Shown here in pieces: positions 37,337 through 48,500 of a stretch of DNA of 64,000 nucleotides; positions within the stretch are counted from its first letter, which is position 1; each line of letters opens with the position of its first letter. The stretch is taken from assembly GCA_028554755.1 (NCBI GenBank), contig JAPTOF010000004.1:2549501-2613500 (forward strand), read 5' to 3'. Made by a program: the position numbers and the translations under genes. The DNA comes from Cordia subcordata. Lineage: Eukaryota > Streptophyta > Magnoliopsida > Boraginales > Cordiaceae. Below the pieces are notes generated by a model, which ran no database searches, was not told where the DNA came from, and saw only the letters and a program-made list of their open reading frames with translations.

Positions 37337-38053
37337 ATGAATGCAAATGTTGATGCAGTTAACGTATATTTATATTACGGTGGCAACAAAATTGAAACAA
37401 ATCATGGGCTCGACTATGTAGGTCCAAACTTACCACGTAAAATAAAAATTCTTCCCAGAACAACATACAATCAGTTTGTATCTCGTATATTCACGAAGTT
37501 CCAATTGCGGCCTACTACCGATAGAGTTGAGTTGTGTTATCGTGATCCCAAATGGGACACAAACCTACAACAAATATATTATTACCCCAGTGGCATTAAG
37601 GATGACGAAGATGTACAGGACATGTACGAAGCGACTTGCATGGATATGAATAGGAGATGTGCGCACGTTGTCGTAGACGTGCAAAGTGATGTCGTGTACA
37701 ATCCACAGCCTTCAAATGAAGAAGCAATACTACAAGAAGTTGTTGGTGATTTGCCAGACTTGAATGTGGAACCACCTTATTATGTCAATGCAAAAGTCAA
37801 CATTCCAACCACAACGGCAGAGTTTGCCATATTTTTCCTTTCTCCACCGCTACGCCCCACATTTGAAGTTGGAGGACCCTCTCAAGCTAGTGACATTCGA
37901 GAGATGTTCGAGGTGGGATTAGATTCTGTTTTATCTGAACCGGAAGAAGTAGATGAGGACGTCCACTTCAACGAGGAGGAAGATGTTGTGTCGAGAAAGT
38001 TTAATCTACGAAACGAAGAGGTTGATGTGGGGCCGGGCAATGGCGAAGAGTGA
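37337..38053 (+). pseudogene. MULE transposase, N-terminal part
   Basis: 238-codon frame beginning with an ATG after a T-rich leader. VNVYLYYGGNKIE and the following segment resemble the N-terminal PB1-like region of plant MuDR-type transposases. The second half is acidic (LSEPEEVDEDVHFNEEED). It is in a different frame from the rest of the transposase at 38128, so either a short intron (a GTGAG is present at 38050) or a frameshift separates them. Confidence 0.7.
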
Positions 38054-38127
38054 GCTGGATCTAGAGGAGGAAGAACGTAGCTTTCCACACCTAGACAGAG
38101 TATTACATCACTTCAAATAAGCCTCCA

Positions 38128-39960
38128 ATGGAGAGACCAATGTGGGACGAGAGACGGATGGAGTTGGCCAAACGCATGGTGTTCTCGAAAAAGGTTGATT
38201 TTATACGGGCTGTCCAACAAAACGTGATCAAACATAAACGAGAATACAGGGTGGTGAAGTCGAATAAGTCTTTGTGGGACATACGTTGCTACGAATCAAG
38301 CAATCCTAGGACACCATGCAAGTGGAAGGTTCGTGCAGTAAAAAAATGCACACACAAGATGTTCGAGATTACGAGGTACCAAAACATGCATATTTGCATG
38401 GGAGATAAATGCGGGCCAAACCATAGAAATCTAACATCTGGTATGGTCAGCTACATGGTTAGGCATTTTGTTGCAGAGAAGCCTGATTTCGAGGTACATC
38501 TTGTCCAAGCCCGCGTAAAGAAGACTTTAAATGTTGATATAACATACGAGAAAGCGTGACGTGGTAGGAATAAGGCAATCCAACTAGTTTTTGGAGACTA
38601 GGACATGTCATACAAGATGTTGCCGCGCTTTTTTGCCGCCGTAATTGCAAAGAATTCGGAAACCGTTGTCCACTACAAGTTTTACCAGGGTTCAACTGAA
38701 ACAGAAAAAATTTTCCACTATGTTTTTTGGGCTTTTGGTCCGTGCATCATGGCATGGAGGCACTGTCGACCTGTACTCTCGTTGGACGGAACACATCTGC
38801 ATGGAAAGTACAAGGGCCACCTGGTTGTCGCCTTAGTGACAGATGCCAACGACCATATATTACTGTTGGCATTTGCCGTTGTCGATGGCGATAGTACAAA
38901 TAGTTAGAGGTGGTTCCTGGAGAAGGTAAGTCAGTGTTTTTTAAACGACATGTCAACAGTTTGTATTCTGTCTGATCGGCACGCAGGAATCGCGGCAGCC
39001 ATCAATACAATAACATCCGACGGCCGACTTCAAGTGAAGCATCGCATTTGCTTGAGACACCTAAAAAGCAATGTGATGAAAAGATGGCACAACCAATTTG
39101 CAAAAGACATGTGTTGGATAGCTGGAAAAGAAAGCCAGAAACGGAAGCACATCGCCGCCATGGGCGATGATTCGTAATATCGACCCACGACCATCGGCGT
39201 TGGTACGGGTGCACGGATGTTAGCCGACCTCGGTCCAGAGTCATGGACATTGAGCCATGATGGGGGTTATAGATGGGGAGTGCTGACAACAAATAATGTT
39301 GAATGCTTCAATGGTGTGATTGTCGGAGCCAGGGGATTGCCCATTACAACACTAGTAAATAACACTTTTTTAAAGCTAAAGGGTTATTTCCACGATAGGT
39401 TGGCAAATGCAATGCACATGCGTAGAGATGGTCGTATTCTGACAAATCGAGCGAGAGAAAAATATGAAAAGTGGGAGACGTCTTCACACCGGATGCGATT
39501 GTATGCATTCAGACTAGATGAGTGGTACCAGGTTGGTGGAATGCCAGAACGATGGAACGATGTTCCCAACGAACAAGAGGTAGATTGGGTGGGACGAACA
39601 TGTACATGTGGCAAGTGGACAGCCTATCATATGCCATGCTCTCATGTCCAATATATTGCCCGTTATAGGGGTGGAAACCCTTCAACCATAGTTGATCTTC
39701 ATTATACGGTAGAGTCATTTGAGGCAACATATAATATGACATTTCAACCCCTTGGACATGAATTTTACTGGCCTCCAAGACCCAGTTGGACGTTACTCCC
39801 GAATGCTTTATGAGTGCGTGACAGAAGACGTGGGCGGGAAAGAACTCGGCGTATACCAAACGAGATGGACAATTCCGAGCAAGTAGGCAGAAGAAAGTGT
39901 GGTTATTACCGTAACCCTGGGCATATTGCACCAAATTGCCCCTTAAGAATAGATACGTAG
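38128..39960 (+). pseudogene. MULE transposase, catalytic part, broken by five stop codons
   Basis: One reading frame of 611 codons with no frameshift but five internal stops, at 38557 (TGA), 38599 (TAG), 38905 (TAG), 39175 (TAA) and 39811 (TGA). Visible parts, in order: a MuDR-type zinc-binding region (CTHKMFEITRYQNMHIC), the DDE core starting at LSLDGTHLHGKYKG with second Asp in ILSDRHAGI and a Glu in NNVECFN, a SWIM zinc finger (CTCGKWTAYHMPCSH), and a C-terminal zinc knuckle whose second Cys is now Tyr (CGYYRNPGH). The protein would cut and join the element ends; this copy cannot make it. Confidence 0.88.
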
Positions 39961-40196
39961 CTTCGAATGGTTATTATGAAGTTGTAGCATATGATGCTAA
40001 TTAGTCTTTTTCCCTATGGTGTGTAATGTTTTCAATAAAAGATATTGTCAAATCTTTCCATCTCAAAATATTGTCAACATCAACACAATTTATATCGAGA
40101 CATGATAATAAGTACGAAAAAATAATGAAAAATGAAAGTTCAATTACATAGAATTACTAAAATAAGTTTGAAATGTAAAATGTCTATTCAATTACA

Positions 40197-40390
40197 TCAA
40201 TACTGAGAAGGCGTGTAATAATCGGGCCTCCGACCCCTGCTGGTCCGGTCGGGTAAAACGCGTGGCGGTGGATGCGGTGACTGTGTGCGTCTACGAGTAC
40301 GACGCAGTCGATGGTCCTCCTCGAACACCAGCTCAGCAGTCTGATCATCTATCAGATAATCACTGGTAGATAACGGCCCCTGCAGTGGCG
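40197..40390 (-). CDS. Unrecognised minus-strand open frame inside the MULE
   Basis: A frame ending at 40197 encodes DDQTAELVFEEDHRLRRTRR followed by a Pro/Arg-rich tail (HPPPRVLPDRTSRGRRPDYY). The GC content and codon use are unlike the surrounding AT-rich DNA. It converges on the transposase, as mudrB does on mudrA in maize MuDR, but I see no homology to mudrB. A plausible acceptor (CAG) lies near 40384. It may be the last exon of a captured or accessory gene, or a chance frame. Confidence 0.35.
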
Positions 40391-40403
40391 TGTTCGAGGA
40401 ACA

Positions 40404-40835
40404 AAAACTCGATTTCGAACTTCTGAAGTTCGAGTGAAACATAATCGAACTTCTGAAGTTCGATTTTATATGTATTTCGAATTTCTGAAGTTCGACATCG
40501 AGTTTCGAGATTCTGCTTTAATGCCCTGTCTGTTACGTGCAGCGATACACGCGCGTTATCGACCTTTCAAATTTCGATAACGGCCAGCTGTGTTCCAGCA
40601 GTCGAACTTCAGAAGTTCGAATCAAGGAACAAAAGCTAGATATCGAACTTCGGAAGTTCGAGTATACTGACATCTACTCAGTCGAACTTCAGAAGTTCGT
40701 GTCCGAGCTTCTAAAGTTCGAATTCTTAGTTGGACTTCAGAAGTTCGATATCTCATATTATAATATCTTTTTTTTTTACCCTTCACATAGTCGAACTTTG
40801 TAAATTCGTTTTCGAACTTACGAAGTTCGAAAAGT
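40404..40835. repeat. Right subterminal array of TCGAACTTCNGAAGTTCGA palindromes
   Basis: At least seven near-perfect copies: 40415-40433, 40445-40463, 40476-40495, 40602-40620, 40643-40661, 40682-40700 and 40811-40831, with further half-sites. The centre base varies (T, A, G) while the arms are conserved. Confidence 0.88.
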
Positions 40836-40913
40836 CTACTTTTGCTACTTCTCTCAAAACTGGGTTATTTTTGGAAGCAAATTAAAAAATAAGGTTAAAA
40901 ATAAAAATAACCC
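40816..40913 (-). repeat. Right terminal inverted repeat of the MULE
   Basis: Inverted partner of 36549-36646; it ends in ATAACCC just before the TCCTGATGG target copy. Confidence 0.88.
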
Positions 40914-41761
40914 TCCTGATGGCTTGTTGACAATTTCTGGAAATGACTGATTATGAAAAAAACATAGCAGGTTATTCTAGAGGTGACATGATATGTCATT
41001 TGTGAATTATAGTACCATGAGAAGCATGAATCATTCAATGTGGAAAAGTCATGAGCAGCAAATTAGTTGTAGTGGTCACTAAATTGGTCTACATTTTCTC
41101 CCATCTATCTTCCTCTGTTCTTTGCTGTGCGGTGCAGAGAGCTGGAGCTTTACCTATATTGTGGCGGTTCCTCCTTGTCTAATCTTATGTATACTGTCTA
41201 GTGGCTGCCTTATTTGGCAAGAGCATCTCCTATGTATCTCAAGAAGGCCATTCAACTACTTTTAAATGGGTACTATTCTCATAAAACCTCTAATGTGTTT
41301 GTTATCGTTTATATCGCTTACATACCTTGTTCGAATTAATTGATTAGATTAAATGTGTTTGTAAACGAGTGATTGAACATGAATTGTTACAGACTTACAG
41401 CACACGCAATAATACAGCTTCTTGTGTTTTCGGCTTGACTTTCGATTAACACACTGGGGCAAAGAATTTTTTTCCTTCAATAGATGGTGATCCTTACAGG
41501 AATTATATTATTGTATGTGCTTTCGTCTTCATAGCAATGATATCCCATGCTCGACGAATTTCAAACTTTCCTTCTCTACTTCTAATGCGCACCCTGTTGT
41601 GTATTGGAGATCATCAATGACTTGGTTAAGTGAGACTTAAAATTGCCGCAGCAAATGTATGATTAAAACCATATATATTGGGGAAAGCTCAATATTGATG
41701 CATATGTTACTAGAGGCTTGTGGGACGCCTGGAAGTAATGAAGTTTGACTTATTCCCTATG

Positions 41762-42019
41762 AATTATTTGAATAGAAGATATTGAGACATTTCAAGATCC
41801 AAAACGTTTAGCCTAAGGAAAAACTAATTAAAAAACAATGGTTTTCACCTTAAAAGCTTAAAGAATTAATGATTATTTAAGTTTCAAATAATTATTTGAA
41901 TAGAAGATATTGAGACATTTCAAGATCCAAAATGTTTAGCCTAAGGAAAAACTAATTAAAAAACAATGGTTTTCACCTTAAAAGCTTAAAGAATTAATGA
42001 TTATTTAAGTTTCAAATAC
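41762..42019. repeat. Near-perfect 128-bp tandem duplication
   Basis: Units 41762-41889 and 41890-42017 are almost identical; the one difference I see is AAAACG against AAAATG. It is therefore a recent event. Confidence 0.92.
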
Positions 42020-42718
42020 AAGGGTAAACTGAACAATAATTAATTCAGATGTTGCCATGTAATAAGGTATTCTAAAGCATATTTCAACTCAATGACGGAA
42101 GGACATAAGTTCCTCCAACTCTATCTAACCTCAAAAAATAACCTTCATATTGATTTTTTTAAGCACAAAACCATTACAAGTAAAGGTTGAATCCCAAATT
42201 TGCTTTTGAAAATATATAAATAAAATATTTTACTACTCACCAACGGGGGAAAAAAAAAAAGAAAGAAAATCATTTGTTTCATAAATCATAAGTTAGAAAA
42301 TTCCCATCATCTCACACAACAGGTTTCCTTCATGTGAACGGAATGACAATTTTCGTACCTAATGTCTTCATCCTCCTACGCGTTGCCCGTGGGTTTGACT
42401 TGGGGCCAATCTTGCATTTCTTTTCTAACAAGCCCACGCTCATGCGAAAGTGACCACCCAACGATTTATTATTGATTTTTCTAAAGCCTACAAAGTGAAG
42501 AAAGAAAAATAATAGCCGAAAAGAGAATATTCGAGGTTGTTTTTTGTTGCGTCATTTTAAAGCTTCCTTAAGAAAAATTGCGTCTTATCTCATAATCGAG
42601 ATTTTGTTTAGTCACTGCATGATTTTAGTTTTTTGATTAACTTTCCTTTTCCTTTTGCCATCTTTGTTATATTTGTGCTTTGGAAAATATCGATTATCTA
42701 TTTGGAACACTATGGATA

Positions 42719-42907
42719 CGCTTGATTTGGTTTTTTTTTTTTTTTAAATTAATATGAAGTTCTTGTTTTATAAGCTCAGAAATTTCTCATCTTCTTTTCT
42801 GTACTAAAGCTTTTTAAAAAAATCATTCAAACACGTATAAAAATATAATAAGTACTTTTTGTTAAAAAATACTTTTCTCTTAAAACAAACTAATTTAAAC
42901 CGACCCT
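42719..42907. mobile_element. T-rich foldback MITE, degraded
   Basis: Left end CGCTTGATTTGG followed by a T-run, right end AAACTAATTTAAACCGACCC. Weak member of the GGGCC-type family. Confidence 0.35.
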
Positions 42908-44468
42908 TATGTGGTCCAAATTTATGTACAACTTGTCAAACATAGATGAAATGTTACTAGCTTCATGCATAAAATACATAACTACATGTGTACATATAGT
43001 TTTAAGTTATTTATACATAGAGTTTTAATCTTTGTCCAAAGATAAACTTTTCTCCTTTTTTTCTTTCTTTCTCTTCTTTTTTTTTTTCTTTCTTTCTTTT
43101 GTTTTTTTAAGTAAAAGGGCTAATGATAATTACCTAGGAAGAGGAAAAGGAATTTTTACAAGAAACAAATGCTTGGCCTACTTATCTTTTTGTAATGGTA
43201 CAATTTTGAAAATTTAAAATGTGCCAACTCTATTTGTTTTTTTGTTATTCTTATTCCATTTATTTATACATGTATACGGAATACTTGGTCATCCAGAGGA
43301 ATTACCTCTCAAAGATTGGTTATTTTCTAAATTCGCCTTCCTCTGTTTTCTTTTTTCTTTAAAAAAAAAAGCCAGTAATCATATTTTCACATTATGATCT
43401 TTTATTGACCAACATCAACAAAAGAAAATACAAAAAGAAATCCTTTTATGACAATCAAATGTTTCAAATGGAGAGTGGAAGGTTTGATAAACATGTACCA
43501 CGCTTGTACGTGTAGACTATAAACATCTTACAAATAATTTAGTATTTTTTACCGAGTATTACAATATCTTTTTATGGAAAAGAATTTTATTATATATAAT
43601 GAAATAAATATCAAATGCACGAATATATATCATATAAAGAATGGCATAGGATGTTATAGATTATAGTTCAATAAAATTTGGATCCTATAACATTACAAGA
43701 GAGTCAATTAACAGTGAAATAATTCAAGATAATTATATTTTTATTTTATTATATTCATTCTTTTTATTTCAAATGTGTTTAAATAGTAATTTGACATTGC
43801 TTATAAGCTATTCAAACATGCTTTAATAAGAAAAAAATACTACATATTTAGTAATTATTGTTTATAAGCAAGTAGAAAAAACAGAATAACTCCTACTTCT
43901 TTTACTTACAAATAAACAACCTAATGTGATCAAATAATTTAAAAAAAACTATTCTTAGATATTGATTATATTTTTATAATATTAATTAATAAAATATCTT
44001 TTAAATCATCTTAACTAACACTACTACTTATAAGTATCTACTTAATAAATAAGTCAATAACTTATAAACATATATTATTTAAATATTGGTAAATTACTTA
44101 AATGGTCCATTGTGTTTAGTGTCGAAATTTTTTTCTTTTAAATAAATATTTTGGTCATTCATCTTATAAAACAAGAAACACGATGAGTCCCCTAGCTATT
44201 TTTATCAATTTTTTTAACGGAATAAGCAGCACGTGCATCTCACATGACTCAACTGTTACCTCATGTGCATGTGCTTATTTCATTAAAATTGTGATAGAAA
44301 ATGGTTCAAGAACTAACCGCCTTTCTTATTTGGTAAAATGAGGGATTAAAATATTCTATTTAAAAGATAAAAGAGAAAAAAAATTTGAAACTAAGAACAA
44401 GAGCCAATTGATGTGTAAGTATCAATCATTTATGAATACATTGAATTAGAAAAAGCTAAATGGGCTAT

Positions 44469-44675
44469 GGGCTCGTTTGGATTGGCTTTTTTCAAAAGCG
44501 TTTTTTTTAACAGCTTTTGAAAAACAGCTTTTTTTTAGAAGATGAAAATTTTGGCTTTTAAAAAAAGTTGTATTTGAGTTTTTTTAGAAACCAAATCAAA
44601 TAGTTATTACAAATTTAATATAATTTTTAAAAAAAAATACTTTTTATTGAAAAAAAAACCAATGCAAACAGGCCC
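44469..44675. mobile_element. T-rich foldback MITE
   Basis: GGGCTCGTTTGGATTGGC at the left, CAATGCAAACAGGCCC at the right, TAT on both flanks (44466-44468 and 44676-44678). Confidence 0.75.
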
Positions 44676-45121
44676 TATAAGTCCAGAAAAAAATGAAGCA
44701 ATTCTGATTTGGATTCCGACTCAGCTAGTTTCACTCGACGCGCGTCTTGGAAGTTTGGAAGCTTCTAATACAAACAACTTAGAAAACTCGTAAGTTAACT
44801 TTTTGGACAACACTGTCCACGCTGCAACAGTTAAGGAAAAAAAAAAAAACTTTTTCAGTTTAAATCCTTCGGGCAAAAACTCAAAAAAGAGAAAAAAAAG
44901 AAAAGAAAAGAAATAAATATTTGCAATGTACTAAAATACGCCGTTCGTCCATAACATAAAATTAAAAATTTACATATTGCCAAAAGCCATCACGCCGTCG
45001 CATACACGAAAACATCATATTCGTGGCGCACGCTTATCCCCCATCTGCCCACCGGCGCATTTTATCACCGACCCCTGCTCCAACTAGCTCCCCTTCTTTT
45101 ACTTTCCTTAAAATACAGCAA

Positions 45122-45131
45122 CATTATAAAA
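45122..45131 (+). promoter_or_regulatory. Likely TATA box of the DRIP gene
   Basis: ATTATAAAAA stands 420 bases upstream of the ATG. The leader between them is rich in C and A, and an AACAG|GTCTT site near 45320 with an AATGCAG near 45434 could bound a 5' leader intron. Confidence 0.45.
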
Positions 45132-45551
45132 ACCAACGAAATGTTTGGTTCATGCTATTGTGAACCGAACCTACGCCCCCTCTCGATTTCGGCTCCCCCA
45201 ACCCAAAACATACACACAAAACACACCCACAAAAACACACACAGATCATCCACGACGCCAAATCCACCACCAAACCCACGTCCCCCTTCCCCCAAATCTA
45301 CTCCCAATCTCCCAGATTCAACAGGTCTTATTCATATCTCTACATCATTGTTCACTTCACGCACATATACATATATGTATATATACACAGATGTCTAATT
45401 TTGTTGTGTTGATTGTGTGCGGGTTTTAATGCAGGTCAAAGGCAGGGGAAGTGAACGTAAATCCCATGTGGCATGTGGTGCGAACATGCACCGCGTAGAG
45501 TTACGTGTGTTCCCACATAAACAACATTAGTGTCTGAAACAGCTGAGAACG

Positions 45552-48500
45552 ATGTCGAATCAGGTGGTGGTGAAGGTGAAGAGAGAGTCGATTGTGTCAT
45601 GCATGACTTGCCCTCTTTGCAATAAGCTCTTCAGAGATGCCACCACTATCTCTGAATGCCTTCATACATGTAAAAACCCACCTCACCTGTCTCATATCTC
45701 CCTATATGTGTTTGTAAGTTCAAATCTTGTTTGTTGCAGTGTGATTGTATGGCTTGATGTAGCTATTAATTGTTTAGCATCGTGATTTTGGTGTTAATTA
45801 CAGTTTTGGGTTAACGTTACTTTTTGCATTACGATTATATTTCTTGTTAATGATCTTGGGCATTGCGTACAGCGTATTTGGTAATCTTTTTTTTTTTTTT
45901 TCCTGTAATTGTTTAATGTTGTAAGGGTTGTGTTTTCTATTGTTTGACTGTTAGTAGGTTTATGTTGACAATTAGATGATGGATCGGTTTTGAGCTGAGT
46001 TTTGCTGACTAAATGCAAATGAGCTTCCGGCTTTATTGATGTGATTGGTAATGTCAGATAGTGTTTTTCGATTCATGAAATTATTAAGTGAATATGACGA
46101 ACTTAAAGAGAATTGATGATTTATTTTGAGTTTTGTTTCTGTTATGAGCTATAGTGAAAATACTTGGACATAATAGATTGTTCCTTGCTCTCATAATTCC
46201 AACTGAGCTATAAGTAAGGGATGGCTTCACACTTCTGAAAGCCTATTTCACATTCTTAATTGTAGTCTCGATCGCTAACTTTAGGACAGCGTGGTTTAAG
46301 TTTATGCATGGAACTGGAAGTATTTAAGATTTTAAATATTGTTGGGTTTTATGGGATGATTCTAAGTCTGTATTTCACTTTGTCAAGTTGAAGTTATTTA
46401 TGCCGATTTCTCTGAAACCTTGTTTGTTTAGGATGCCATTTAGTACCTATGATCAATCCTATTCTATTCTCCGATTTCTTTACTTTTAACATATTCAGCC
46501 ATCTTTGTAATGCTTTACTTTTCATTCTCATTTTATTAAGTTTTAGTATCATATTTTCACTATTGGTTGCAGTTTGTGCCTTTGTGGATGAAGTTTTTTG
46601 ATAATTTGATACTTCTGAACTTCATGCAGTCTGCAGGAAATGCATTTATAAGAAACTTTCAGATGAGGAACTGGAATGCTGTCCGATATGCAATATTGAT
46701 TTGGGATGTTCCCCATTGGAGAAGTTAAGGTTAGAACATCTTCGTTTTCCCTCACTTCTACACAAAGAACTCTAAATACTTTCACTGTACTGCACTGTAT
46801 CCTAGTGCATGTCATAAGTGCTTTCATTTTTTGTCTTACATTTAGGGCCTATTTGGATTGGCTTTTTTCCAGAAAAAAGCGCTTTTTTTAAGGAAAAAGT
46901 TACATTAAATTTGCTATAACTATTTGATTTGGCTTCTATAAAAGCTAAAACTCTGAAAAAAGCTCAAATACAGCTTTTCTTAGAAGTCAGAATTTTCAGC
47001 TTCTAAAAAAAAACTGTTTTTCAAAAGTTGTTAAAAAAAGTGTTTTTGAAAAAAGCCAATCCAAACAAGCCCTTAATCTCGCTTCGTGTACAGAAACAAA
47101 CTTTTGTTCTTTGCATGCATGCTTATGTGTTCAATTGATGATTAATCTTACAGGCCAGATCACAATTTGCAAGATGTGAGAGCAAAAATATTCCCTTATA
47201 AGAGGAGAAAAGTCAAGGCACCTGAAATCATGTCTTCAATTGCATTGCCAGCAAGGAGAAAGGAGAGATCCCTCTCCTCATTGGTGGTCAGCACCCCCAG
47301 AGTATCAACACAGGGAGGGTTGACAGGAAGAAGATCAAAATCTGCAAGAAAAGCACTACGAACTTCCATTTTTTCCATTGAGAAACCTGTTAAGAAAGAG
47401 GAAGATTCTGCTGAAGATCATCCAGAGTGCTCTAGCTCGCCCGAGACTCTGAACAAATTCACTCAGAGCATAAAGAAGGTAATGACATGTTCCAGATATT
47501 GGAGTTATTGTGTGATGTCTCATATTTAGGCTTCCTTTTTTTTTTGCCTACTTATTCAATGTTATCGTTCGTATACTACTCTTGTGCATAATAATATCAC
47601 TGTATTTCAGAAACTCTATGCAGAGGTAGTGTTGGAAAACAGATGTTAAGATTACTGTACACGAATTATGCTTCATCATTAGTTAATTCACTTACCTAAA
47701 CAAATCTTAGTTACATCATTTCTGCAGAACTCTGCTACCGGGGAGCCATCAAACCGCTTGACACCTGATAAAGAAGCACAAAATGGGGCTGGGCCATGGG
47801 AAGGGAAAGTTGATCTATGGAAACCCTTAACATGTCTTGTCGAAGCTGCAAATAGAAGCAAATCTTCAAAATTTACATCTCCGGAGTCTGCTAAATCAGA
47901 ACCTTTACATTCCACAGACAGTGATAGACATGCCCGCAAATCAAAGGTCAAGGAAAATGGCCAGAAACTGAAAGTTCAAGATGAGAAAATTACCCAAGCT
48001 GGTGAACCTCTGGAATCAGAGAAACCCAAAAAGCTGCGAAAAGTTCGCCAGAAAAAGGCTTCTGGGCTTGGAGACTTCAATATATCACCACAAGCTGTGC
48101 TGGATGCTGCCGGCACTAAAATGGAGAAGAGAGCTAATCCAATTTGGTTTTCTTTAGTGGCATCTGAAGACCAGTGAGAATCCATTTTAGATTTAGACAT
48201 CTGAACAATACATAATTTCATATGAATAAATACGGTTTCTAATTTGTCCCTTTCTTTGTTCTCTCTCTTTTTCCAAAAAATTGTTTCAGGGAAGGAGATG
48301 CACCACTACCCCAGATTTCTGCCAGTTATTTGAGAATAAAGTGAGTTACTTGAAGCCTGTATTCTTTCTGATAATATTAGGACAAGCATGGATATATTTT
48401 CCCCGAAAGGGAATTGGATAATCTTATGTTGTGTGTCAGTGTCATTACCTGTTTGTTCCGTGAGGGATAACAGGTACTACAAGGAGTTAGTTGTACCGTA

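Larger units (their letters stand above)
36540..40922 (+). mobile_element. Complete but inactive Mutator-like element (MULE) with target duplications
   Basis: The element body is 36549-40913 (4365 bp). The flanks TCCTGGTGG (36540-36548) and TCCTGATGG (40914-40922) are a 9-bp target duplication with one mismatch, the Mutator hallmark. The ends are inverted repeats of about 100 bp: both read inward as GGGTTAT, TTTATTTTTAACCTTATTTT, then AATAACCCAGTTTTGAG and AAAGTAGACTTTTCGAACTT. Inside are arrays of 19-bp palindromes next to each end and a plus-strand MULE transposase destroyed by stop codons. Confidence 0.92.
40923..44468. other. Intergenic DNA, no gene seen
   Basis: Apart from the 128-bp duplication at 41762 and a degraded MITE near 42719, this is AT-rich DNA without recognisable coding content. 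Confidence 0.55.

Noticed and set aside
36640..40835. Heat-shock elements
   Set aside because: The palindromes contain GAA and TTC blocks, but with one-base instead of two-base spacing. They are confined to the transposon ends.
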